A DNA stretch of 64,000 bases, from positions 15,850,001 to 15,914,000 of the forward strand of contig AP031354.1 of assembly GCA_037833965.1 (NCBI GenBank), given 5' to 3'. The notes under the pieces were generated by a model that saw only the letters and a program-made list of their open reading frames with translations, searched no databases and had not been told where the DNA came from. Origin of the DNA: Marchantia polymorpha subsp. ruderalis. Lineage: Eukaryota > Streptophyta > Marchantiopsida > Marchantiales > Marchantiaceae. Below, one piece after another: positions 43,307 through 53,336 of the stretch (its first letter is position 1; each line of letters starts with the position of its first letter). Both the position numbers and the translations under genes were made by a program.

Positions 43307-46300
43307 CTAGGAGAGAACCAAAACAACCCCATAGCTAATGCCCAAAGCACTAGAACGGTAACTAATAATATCTCTAATATAACAACCTAAATCATAAGGC
43401 TCGAGTTGAAGCAGAGAAAAGAAATTCTCGACATCAACTTTATGCGCTACTCGAATCTCTATATATCTAGTACAAGTAATAAACACATGCTCTTCATCCT
43501 CAACATTTCTCCCATCACATAGCCTACAAATCCGTTCACTCCTATCAATATTCAACCAATGTCCTTCCTCAATTCCAAGCCTATGAGATCCTGTTCTATG
43601 CCTGGCAATAATATGACGTAAAGATGTAGCAATCTCTGCAACAAGATACCCTTGCTCACAATAAATAAGCATAGGATTCACATGAAGTTGATAAAACTGC
43701 ATTTTAGTGTCTCCTCTCCTCCGAATGATGTTGGGAAACTACTCCTTAATACGCTCGCGAAGGGCCATAGGTTGCAGATCCCAATCCAATTCCGTCACAT
43801 TCCACCTCAAAGACCAAGTCCTCACATCTGCAAACCATCCCTTGGAACGTGTGGCACGCAAAGCATGAAGAGGAAGTCGAGAAGCATCAAGAGATCTCAC
43901 CCTTCTAATATAAGTGATGGTCAAGTAGAGAGCTTCAGCCTCAAGAGGTAGACAACCGGTTTCCGCAAGAAGAATAGCATAAGGAGTTTGGTTCCTTACA
44001 CCTAACTCTTCTTGTAAGAAGATCTTTTGCACCCTCTCCACACGCTCCCAACTTGTCTTCTTATTGCCAAGACCCCACACTTGTGTCCCATATAGAACCA
44101 CCGGCAACACTAAACTCCTAAATAAAAATTTCCTAAGACTCCAAGATACTAGATGAGCTCTTTTACATCGATTTAACAATGAATATAGAGCTTTGTAACC
44201 AGCTTCTACTCTCTTTTGTACACAAAGTGCCCAACTATAATTCTGAGAAAAATCAATGCCTAAATATTTGTAACTCTTCACTTGCTCCAATTCTAGTCCC
44301 TTGTAAAAGAGAGAGAACTTGGATCTAGTGCCCACAAGAATGATCTTTGATTTTTCCAGATTGACCTCCATCTGATTTCGAGTACAAAAGCTAGCCAAAG
44401 TATCAAGGTGTTTCTGTAAACTAATTGCATCACGTGCTAGTAATATGATATCATCTGCATACAAAAGAGCTTTGATCACAAAGTCTCCAAGTTTGACTCC
44501 TTCACTCTCACAATCATCCAACCACCTTTCTATATCATCTATGAATATTCCGAATAGAGTAGGAGAGAGAGGACAACCTTGAATAACTCCAATGGTGCTC
44601 GAGATCTCTTGAGGCTGAGAGGCATCAATCTTAGCTCGAACTAAAGTGTATAAAGTGGCCACAGCTCCGAGTAGATTAGCCGGTATTCCAATGTCTTGTA
44701 GTCTTTCCCATAAAAGCTTTCGAGGAACATTATCAAAAGCTTTCTTCAAATCAATGAACGCACAAAATAAAGCTTTCTCATTGCCCTTGGATTTCTCCCA
44801 TAAAACACGTAAGGCCAAAATATGGTCAATAGTGTTGTATGTAGGACGAAAACCGGCTTGGGCCTTTGCTCTCTTCTGAAAATCCTCTGTCCATGTGCTC
44901 AACTTCGATTCTACCAACTTCCCAAATAACTTGGCAAAAACACTACCAACCATGATGGTGCGATAGTTTGTCACCACGTACTTCCTTCCTGATTTATGAA
45001 TAGGAACAATCTTCCGCATGGACCAAGTTGATGGAAAACCATGAACCATAGCATCTTCCAAAAGCTTAGTGAGAACCGGTCCAATACAATCTCCTCCCCA
45101 CTTGATAAGTTCAATGGACAAGCCATCTAAATCCTCACATTTGCCATTTGCTAATTTTCGGAGAATAGTCATCACCTCTCCTTCCGAAAATAATCCAGGT
45201 GTTGCTTCGCAATATGGCATAGATGTGGCTTCTGGAAAGAAATAGAGCTTTTCGGCAAAAGCTACCAAAGACTCGGAATCAAGAGAAGGTTTTGACGATG
45301 GTGTAGCTAATCGTCTCCAAAAGGACTTGGGATCCTTCATCAGGTCCTTTGTCAAAGATTCTTGCTTTCGTCTTAAGAAAGCTTGTTTCTTAGACTTCAC
45401 CAAGTCTTTGTATATCCTTGTCAAAAGAAGTCGACTTTGAATATCCAAAGACCTATCAACAGACCTTGCCCTTGCTAGCTTGCATTCGGAGTCAAACCAT
45501 CCATTGCAAGGTAGCTCCTTAGCAATCCTAGTACCATGCCTCAAAAAGAACTTCGATGCAGAAGTTTTGAGCAATTCTATGAGCTGTAAACTAGCGGTAT
45601 GCGAATCTGGACTCCATATGGTGTGAGTCAAAAGATCTTGTAGATGTTCTGCATAAAGGTCTCTTTTACAAGGATCTAAGCGAAACTTGGGAGAAGCTAA
45701 AAGAGATTGGCAAGGTGAAGTAGAGATTGATTTTGACATTGAAAGTGTGAACAAAAGAGGTACATGATCTGATTCAGGTTGAGGATCCAAAACATCAAAA
45801 TTGGAGATCAGAGAGGTACTAACCAAGGAAGACAAGAGAAAATCTATTGTGCTAGCACCGGTAGGGGAAAAACAAGTATTGGACTGAGAGTTGGGAAAGC
45901 GAGAGGTTCCATTGAGAACCTTCAAGTTACAAGTGGCTCCAAATGTCAAAAAGTGCTCTGTCAAAGAGTTTGTGGAAGGATCAAAAGAGGTTCTAGACCA
46001 CAAACTATCGTAAATTTCTTCAAACATAGAAGAAGCCAAGGGATCACTAAATTGAGTAAATTGAGCACAACGTATACGAGCATTGAAATCTCCAGCAAGA
46101 AAGACATCCCCTTTACTTTGGAATCTAAGAACATCTTCAATAAGCCGATGGAATGGTTCACTTCGGTTGCAAAAGCGTGTTGAGTAGATACCCATGGACA
46201 ATGGTGCAAAATAACAAATTGCCAAATAGCAATAAGATCCTCCAACCACCCCGAGACGTAGCCAATGATACTGTCCACCAACATCTTGAGCTTCTAGATG

Positions 46301-46555
46301 TATGAGAGGTAGAAGATGAGACCTGATGAAAGTAGCAATACCTCCTTGACCGCTTCCCGCATGTTGTCTTCTCGGGTTCCATGTCGACCCCACCAAGGTA
46401 AACCCTTCCAACTCAGCAATAGTATTGCTTTCATGTTCCCAAGTCTCCACAATGTTGATGACGTCAGCCATCTTCCAAATCGGAGCAGCACTCACATACT
46501 TTGTTGTTGAAAGTCCTCGGATATTCCACACCAACACCCTTATCTTCTCGGATTG
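43307..46555 (-). pseudogene. Gamma ORF2, one nonsense codon before the zinc knuckle
   Basis: The frame is open for more than 930 codons from the ORF1 stop. It carries the endonuclease (WNIRGL, VETWE, GDFNARI, ESDHVP), the reverse transcriptase (FIDLKKAFDNV, IQGCPLSPTLFG, LLYADDIILLA) and the thumb. TAG (43741-43739) falls in RIKE*FP, where other gamma copies have GAG, so the knuckle part (43738-43307) is cut off. The same TAG occurs in the copy at 51758. No ATG lies between the ORF1 stop and the WN motif: the codons are CAA TCC GAG AAG ATA AGG GTG TTG GTG TGG AAT, and the first ATG is in KMADV, about 30 codons in. The normal ALGTS stop is mutated and the frame extends about 8 codons. Confidence 0.9.
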
Positions 46556-46558
46556 CTA
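46550..46558 (-). promoter_or_regulatory. ORF1 stop TAG-CAA-TCC, gamma family
   Basis: TAG of ORF1 (46558-46556) lies in frame with ORF2. The nine bases equal those of alpha (742, 5128, 12589) and beta (28835), although the codons on both sides differ between families (ACC/ACA before; AAG-AGA, AAG-AGC or GAG-AAG after). Confidence 0.6.
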
Positions 46559-47311
46559 TGTTGACGACACCCTCCTCCTCTGAGTAACGATTGCTCTCCC
46601 ATCGTGTAAATAAGCAACAAAACCCGATTCTTGAGCCTCTTTTACCTTCGCAAGCTCCTTTCTCCTAACTTCCACTTGTAGAGGAGTCAGATCAGGATCC
46701 AACCATATTCTACGTCCCTTTAACATAGCCTTATTAGCCAAGGCAACATCACGTTGAGTTTGATTGACAAACTTCACTATAATACCACGAGGTTGAGCTC
46801 CCTTGTTTCCAATACGAAAAGCTTGAGCCAATTCCGCATTGGACACCTGAAGTGTTTCATCCAAAAACTTGGTGACAACACTCTTGACATCTTCATTCTC
46901 TATTTCAGGTAAACCTGAAATTCTCACATTCTTCCTACGTGCAAGCTGGTTGGACTTTTCAATCTCTTGTTCTTGACAAAAAGAGATTTGAGCAGCCTTT
47001 GTAGCTTCAGCGTAGGATTTGATCTTCAAATCTAAGCTTTCGACCACCTCATGCAATCTAGGACTATCCGCACTTGTCATCTGAGAGCATACCTTCCCTT
47101 GGATGTCATCCACAGATTTAGATACATCCCACATCACACCCACACTATCCTTGAACACATTCTCCACGTTCTTCTGTGATCCCTTCAACTCTCGAATTTG
47201 ATTATGTGCGAGAGTTAAAGCAGCCTGTTGCATCTTGAATTCATGTCGAAGTTCCTTCAATTCTTCGAAAATTGTTTGCAGAAGTTGAAAAATATCGTTT
47301 TGAGAAGCCAT
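46556..47311 (-). CDS. LINE ORF1 protein, gamma family, intact
   Basis: 251 residues from ATG at 47311, the only apparently intact ORF1 in the window. Residues 1-90 predict a coiled coil (IFQLLQTIFEELKELRHEFK, then HNQIRELKGSQKNVENVF); 125-145 hold a basic linker (QEIEKSNQLARRKN); 143-235 form the RRM-like part (VRISGLPE; PRGIIVKFVNQTQRDVALAN; RRIWLDPDLTPLQVEVRRKE); the tail is QRRRVSST. It should trimerise and coat LINE RNA as L1 ORF1p does. The conservation of this frame next to a damaged ORF2 fits a recent insertion. Confidence 0.88.
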   Translation of the reverse strand: MASQNDIFQLLQTIFEELKELRHEFKMQQAALTLAHNQIRELKGSQKNVENVFKDSVGVMWDVSKSVDDIQGKVCSQMTSADSPRLHEVVESLDLKIKSYAEATKAAQISFCQEQEIEKSNQLARRKNVRISGLPEIENEDVKSVVTKFLDETLQVSNAELAQAFRIGNKGAQPRGIIVKFVNQTQRDVALANKAMLKGRRIWLDPDLTPLQVEVRRKELAKVKEAQESGFVAYLHDGRAIVTQRRRVSST

Positions 47312-48239
47312 GTCGTATCAACCGAAACACTCTTAATTCTAGGTCGAAACACCAAAAAATATCGTAACTTCTCACTCAAGCGTCCATGCACCTTCAAACT
47401 TGATGAGCTTCTGCCGAATATCAATCCCCAAGTCCTCAAAAATTTTCAGCCTCAGATCATGCTTTGTCGAAAAGATAAAAATGTCTGAACATTTTTGTGA
47501 CCACCTTAGCACTCGAGATAAAAAGTCGAAACTCAAAATGGTCTGTAACTTCTGACTCAAGCGTCCGTTCACCTTCAAACTTTTTATGCTACTGCCAAAT
47601 ATTGATCTCCAAGTCCTCAAAAATTTTCAGCCTCAGGTCATGCTTCGTCAAAAAGATAAAAATGTCTGAACATTTTTGAGACGACCGGAACACTCGAAAC
47701 AAAAAGTCGAAACTCCAAATGGTCTGTTACTTCTGACTCAAGCGTACGTTCACCTTCAAACTTTTTATTCTACTGCCAAATATTGATCTCCAAGTCCCCA
47801 AAAATTTTCAGCCTCAGATCATACTTCGTCAAAAAGATAAAAATGTCTGAACATTTTTGTGACCACCGGAACACTCGAAACAAAAAGTCGAAACTCTAAA
47901 TGGGCTGTAAGTTCTGACTCAAGCGTCCGTTCACCTTCAAACTTTTTATGCTACTGCCAAATATTGATCTCCAAGTCCGCAAAAATTTTCAGCCTCAGAT
48001 CATGCTTCGTCAAAAAGATAAAAATGTCTGAACATTTTTGTGACCACCAGAACACTCGAAACAAAAAGTCGAAACTCCAAATGGACTGTAAGTTCTGACT
48101 CAAGCGTCCGTTCACCTTCAAACTTTTGATGCTACTGCCGAATATTATTCTCCAAGTCTCACAAAATTTTCAGCCTCAGATCATACTTCGCCAAAAAGAT
48201 AAAAATGTCTGAACATTTTTGTGACCACGTGAAACACTC
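47312..48239 (-). repeat. Gamma leader and type B 181-bp monomers
   Basis: CTGAACATTTTTG landmarks at 47485, 47666, 47847, 48028 and 48209 are exactly 181 bp apart. The leader between 47440 and the ORF1 ATG is the same as at 19110-19240, including GATACGACATGGCTTC. Confidence 0.92.
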
Positions 48240-49792
48240 CCAATTGACACTCTTCGCTGAAGAAATTCGTGAACTTCGGCGTCCCAACTCCAAAATGCGT
48301 GAAATTTTTCAGGCTGGAGCGCGCTACCCAACTCCACGCCCTTGCAAATTTTCAGCTTCCGTGGACACTCAGACGCGAAGAAACAATCTCTGCAAGAAAC
48401 GATCTTGACCCCAACACTCGAAAACTCCAACTCGAAACTTGAGAAATCCGTTAACTTCGGCGTCCCAACTCCAAAATGCGTGAAATTTTGCAGGCTGGAG
48501 CGCGCTACCCAACTCCACGCCCCTGCAAATTTTCAGCTTCCGTGGACACTCAGAGGCGAAGAAACGATCTCTGCAAGAAACGATCTCGACCCCAACACTC
48601 GAAAACTCCAACTCGAAACTTGAGAAATCCGTGAACTTCAGCGTCGCAACTCCAAAATGCGTGAAATTTTGCAGGCTGGAGCGCGCTACCCAATTCCACG
48701 TCCCTGCAAATTTTCAGCTTCCGTGGACACTCAGACGCGAAGAAACGATCTCTGCAAGAAACGATCTCAACCCCAACACTCGAAAACTCTAATTTGAAAC
48801 TTGAGAAATCCGTTAACTTTGGCGTCCCAACTCCAAAATGCGTGAAATTTTGCAGGCTGGAGTGCGCTACCCAACTCCACGCCCCTGCAAATTTTCAGCT
48901 TCCGTGAACACTAAGACGCGAAGAAACAATCTCTGCAAGAAACGATCTCGACCCCAACACTCGAAAACTCCAACTCGAAACTTGAGAAATCCGTGAACTT
49001 CGGCGTCCCAACTCCAAAATGCGTGAAATTTTGCAAGCTGGAGCGCGCTACCCAACTCCACGCTTCTGCAAATTTTCAGTTTCTGTGGACATTCAGACGC
49101 GAAGAAACAATCTCTGCAAGAAACGATCTCGACCCCAACACTCGAAAACTCCAACTCGAAACTTGAGAAATCCGTGAACTTCGGCGTCTCAACTCCAAAA
49201 TGCGTGAAATTTTGCAGGCTGGAGCGCGCTATCCAACTCCACGCCCCTGCAAATTTTAAGCTTCCGTGGACACTCAGACGCGAAGAAACAATCTCTGCAA
49301 GAAACGATCTCGACCCCAACACTCGAAAACTCCAACTCGAAACTTGAGAAATCCGTGAACTTCGGCGTCCCAACTCCAAAATGCGTGAAATTTTGCAAGC
49401 TAGAGCGCGCTACCCAACATCACGCCCCTGCAAATTTTCAGCTTCCGTGGACACTCAGACGGGAAGAAACAATCTCTGCAAGAAACGATCTCGACCCCAA
49501 CACTCGAAAACTCCAACTCGAAACTTGAGAAATCCGTGAACTTCGGCGTCGAAACTCCAAAATGCGTGAAATTTTGCAGGCTGGAGCGCGCTACCCAACT
49601 CCACGTCCCTGCAAATTTTCAGCTTCCGTGGACACTCAGACGCGAAGAAACGATCTCTGCAAGAAACGATCTCGACCCCAACACTCGAAAACTCCAACTC
49701 GAAACTTGAGAAATCCGTGAACTTCGGCGTCGCAACTCCAAAATGCGTGAAATTTTGCAGGCTGGAGCGCGCTACCCAACTTCACGCCCCTA
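48240..49792 (-). repeat. Type A 181-bp monomers
   Basis: About 8.5 head-to-tail units placed upstream of the type B array of the same element. The units differ from each other at a few percent of positions. Confidence 0.92.
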
Positions 49793-50203
49793 TATAAATG
49801 GTAGGAGACCAAACCCCGGACGGAAAGAGTACAATACAAATACAATACAAACCACAACCACGTGAGAAAACTCACGGGTCAATCCGAAGTGCCAAGAGAA
49901 CTAGAATGTTAATTAATAATGTTTTTAATATAATAATATAAATCAAAAGACCTAATTGTAACAAAGAATAGAAATAGAGCAAGTTTAATGTATTCTTACC
50001 TAGAAAATATTACAAATATATACTTTACATCATTGGTATGATCTACAAATATGTTCATTCTTATCAATATGCGGCTAATATATTTCTTCAATTCCAAACA
50101 TATAAGATCCAGTTCTATGGGTAACAATAATATTGCATAAGAAAGTAAAAATTCTTTGTGAAGTAATACTGTTTACAATAAACAAGCATAGGATTCAGAT
50201 AAA
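49793..50203 (-). mobile_element. Relic beta-like LINE 3' end
   Basis: ATAAATGGTAGG, then a worn 3' UTR (AGTACAATACAAATACAATAC ... AGTGCCAAGAGAACTAGAATG) and ORF2 C-terminal remnants (GATCCAGTTCTATG, CAATAAACAAGCATAGGATTC). Many indels; no open frame. Confidence 0.75.
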
Positions 50204-50265
50204 ATGTTGACTTCATAAATAACAATATTCTCTAATGTTGACTTCATAAATAACAATATTCTCTA
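50204..50265. repeat. 31-bp tandem duplication
   Basis: Two identical copies of a unit beginning ATGTTGACTTCATAAATAAC lie at 50204-50234 and 50235-50265. Being identical within a decayed relic, the duplication is recent. Confidence 0.9.
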
Positions 50266-50278
50266 ATATTTTCCTGAA

Positions 50279-50961
50279 CGGTAAATAGATCAAAACCCGT
50301 GGGACCCAAAGCATCAAAAAGCTAAAAACCTCAATACAAACAACCCAACTCCAAATTAGGAGAGAACCAAAAGAACCCCCTAGCTAGTGCCCAAAGCACT
50401 AGAACAGTATAAAGTTACTTCTTACTAGCATCTAAACAAAACTTGGGGGAAGTAGAAACATAGTGACATGTAGAGAGAAGGATTGACGTTAACAACAAAA
50501 GAGTAAATAAAAGAGGTGTATGATTCTGGTTGAGGCTCTAGAATATCAAACGCTAAGATAAATGGACTATTAGTGACAGAGTACAAAAGATAATCTATAG
50601 TGCTAACACTAGTAGAGGAAAAACATGTATTGGAGTGAGAGTTGGGAAAAAAAGAAACACCATTGAGAATTTTCAGATTACAAGTGGCTCCAAAAGTCAA
50701 GAAATGCTCAGTCAAATCATTTGTACAAGGATCACAAGAAACTCTAGACCACAAACTTTCTCTACTTTTTTCAAAAGAGTGAGAAGACAATGAACTATCA
50801 AAGTGTGTAAATTGAGCAGGACGTATGCGGGCATTAAAGTCTCCAACAAGAAAAACTTCACCTTTGTCTTGATATTTAAGAACATCTCATAGCCGATGGA
50901 ATGATTGATTTCGATTGCAAATGCTTGTGGAGTATATATGCATGGATAATGGTCCAAAATA
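50279..50961 (-). pseudogene. Diverged alpha-like LINE: 3' UTR joined to endonuclease
   Basis: A worn tail and 3' UTR (50279-50410) are followed directly by endonuclease-region ORF2 (50411-50961: GDFNAR.. and NSHSNTCFSSTSVSTIDYLL), so the reverse transcriptase and C-terminus are deleted. Several stops. Confidence 0.75.
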
Positions 50962-50962
50962 A

Positions 50963-51757
50963 CAATTAGAAGAGGTGAAGAGTTATAAATATCTAGGCAT
51001 TGATTTTTCTAATGATTATAGTTGGGAACTTTGTGTGCAAAAGAGAGTAGAAGGTGGTTACAAAACTCTATATTCATTGCTAAATCGGTGTAGAAGGGCT
51101 CATCTTCAGTCTTGGAGTCTTAGGAAATTTTTATTCAGTAGCTTAGTGTTGCCGGTAGTATTGTATGGAACCCAAGTGTGGGGTCCTAGTTGTAAGAAGA
51201 CAAGTTGGGAGCGTGTGGAGAGAGTGCAGAAGATATTTCTACAAGAAAAATTGGATGTGATAAACCAAACCTCATATGCTATTCTTCTTGCGGAAACAGG
51301 TTGTTTACCTCTAGAGGCTGAAGCTCTATACTTGACCATCACTTACATCACAAGGGTGAGATCCATTTACCATTTACCATTGATGCTTCTCGCCTTCCTC
51401 CTCAGGCTTTGAGTGCCACACGTGCCAAAGGATGGTTAGCGGATGTGATAACTTGGTCTTTGAGGTGGAATGTGATGGAACGCGATTGGGACGTACAACC
51501 TATAGCACTACGTAAACGTCTAAAGGAGGAGTTTCTTAACATTATTTGGAGCAAAAGCGGCACCAAGATACAATTTTATCAACTTCATATGAATCCTATG
51601 CTTGTTTATTGTGAACAAGATTACATACTTGAAGGAATCTTTACGTCCTTACGTCATATTATTGCTAGGCATAGAATTGGATCTCATAGGCTTGGAATTG
51701 AAGAAGGACGTTGACTTAATATTGATAGGAGTGAACGTATTTGTAGACTATGTGATG
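50963..51757 (+). pseudogene. Beta ORF2 C-terminal fragment with a tail-only insertion
   Basis: From QLEEVKSYKYLGIDFSNDYSW to RICRLCDE, in frame apart from the insertion at 51365-51381 and a TGA at 51712-51714 (GRW to GR*). Cut at 51757 by the tail of a gamma copy. Confidence 0.8.
51365..51381 (+). mobile_element. Heptamer tail-only insertion in beta ORF2
   Basis: CATTTACCATTTACCAT sits where other beta copies read GAGATCTCTTGATGC; here GAGATC and TGATGC flank the insert and TCT is lost. No LINE body accompanies it. Confidence 0.75.
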
Positions 51758-53218
51758 AAATGGTAAATGGTAAATAGATCAAGCCCGTGGGACCCAAAGG
51801 GTCAAAAGGCTAAAAAACACAATACAAACAATCCAACTCCAAACTAGGAGAGAACCAAAAGAACCTCCTAGCTAGTGCCCAAAGCACTAGAACGGTAACT
51901 AATAATATCTCTAATGTATCAACCTAAATCATAAGGCTCGAGTTGAAGCAAAGAAAAGAAATTCTCGACATCAACTTTATGCGTCACTCGAATCTCTATA
52001 TATCTAGTACAAGTAATAAACACATGCTCTTCATCCTCAACATTTCTCCGATCACATAGCCTACAAATCCGTTCAATCCTATCAATATTCAACCAACGTC
52101 CTTCCTCAATTCCAAGCCTATGAGATCCTGTTCTATGCCTAGCAATAATATGACGTAAAGATGTAGCGATCTCTGCAACAAGGTACCCTTGCTCACAATA
52201 AATAAGCATAGGATTCACATGAAGTTGATAAAACTGCAATTTAGTAAATGGTAAATGGTAAATGGTATTTAGTAAATGGTAAATGCAATTAAGTGCATCC
52301 TCTCCTCCAAATGATGTTGAGAAACTACTCCTTAATACGCTCGCGAAGGGCCATAGGTTGCAGATCCCAATCCAATTCCGTCACATTCCACCTCAAAGAC
52401 CAAGTCATCACATCTGCAAACCATCCCTTGGAACGTGTGGCACGCAAAGCATGAAGAGGAAATCGAGAAGCATCAAGAGATCTCACACTTCTAATATAAG
52501 TGATGGTCAAGTAGAGAGCTTCAGCCTCAAGAGGTAGACAACCGGTTTCCGCAAGAAGAATAGCATAAGGAGTTTGGTTCCTTACACCTAACTCTTCTTG
52601 TAAGAAGATCTTTTGCACCCTCTCCACACGCTCCCAACTTGTCTTCTTACTGCCAGGACCCCACACTTGTGTCCCATATAGAACCACCGGCAACACTAAA
52701 CTCCTAAATAAAAATTTCCTAAGACTCCAAGATACTAGATGAGCTCTTTTACATCGATTTAACAATGAATATAGAGCTTTGTAACCAGCTTCTACTCTCT
52801 TTTGTACACAAAGTGCCCAACTATAATTCTGAGAAAAATCAATGCCTAAATATTTGTAACTCTTCACTTGCTCCAATTCTAGTCCCTTGTAAAAGAGAGA
52901 GAACTTGGATCTAGTGCCTACAAGAATGATCTTTGATTTTTCCAGATTGACCTCCATCTGATTTCGAGTACAAAAGCTAGCCAAAGTATCAAGGTGTTTC
53001 TGTAAACTAATTGCATCACGTGCTAGTAATATGATATCATCTACATACAAAAGAGCTTTGATCACAAAGTCTCCAAGTTTGACTCCTTCACTCTCACAAT
53101 CATCCAACCACCTTTCTATATCATCTATGAATATTCCAAATAGAGTAGGAGAGAGATGACAACCTTGAATAACTCCAATGGTGCTCGAGATCTCTTGAGG
53201 CTGAGAGACATCAATCTT
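51758..53218 (-). mobile_element. Gamma LINE copy interrupted by the beta element
   Basis: Tail, 3' UTR and ORF2 back to QEISSTIGVIQ and KIDVSQ, where a beta tail begins. A short continuation (CTCGAACTGAAGTGTATA, SVRA) lies beyond the beta element at 57897-57919. It shares the TAG before the knuckle (52325), CKRAHLV and other changes with the copy at 43228. Confidence 0.85.
52245..52284 (-). mobile_element. Two consecutive tail-only insertions with TSDs
   Basis: Within a gamma ORF2 (target GCATTTTAGTGC in other copies) lies TAAATGG x3 (52245-52266), then ATTTAG, then TAAATGGTAAAT (52273-52284), then GCAATTAAG. ATTTAG (52239-52244 and 52267-52272) flanks the first. GCAATTTAG/GCAATTAAG flanks the pair. 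This fits one tail insertion followed by a second inside its left edge. Confidence 0.8.
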
Positions 53219-53336
53219 AAATGGTAAATGGTAAATGGTAATAGATCAAGCCCGGGGGACCCAAAGGGTCAAAAGGCTGAAAAACACAATACAAGCGACA
53301 ACCACAAACAAGGGAAAAGACCCCAAAGGCCAAACC

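Larger units (their letters stand above)
43228..49792 (-). mobile_element. Gamma LINE, nearly full length (about 6.5 kb)
   Basis: The reference copy for the family. Read on the minus strand it shows type A monomers (49792-48240), type B monomers (48239-47440), a leader, ORF1 (47311-46556), ORF2 (46555-43307), a 3' UTR and a short heptamer tail ending at 43228. It lies directly downstream of the NFD4-like gene in convergent orientation. Only two defects stop ORF2: an in-frame TAG at 43741-43739 and loss of the usual terminal stop. Confidence 0.92.

Noticed and set aside
53219-53240. True telomeric repeat
   Set aside because: The unit is TAAATGG, not TAAACCC, and every tract is short and tied to LINE 3' ends or tail-only insertions.
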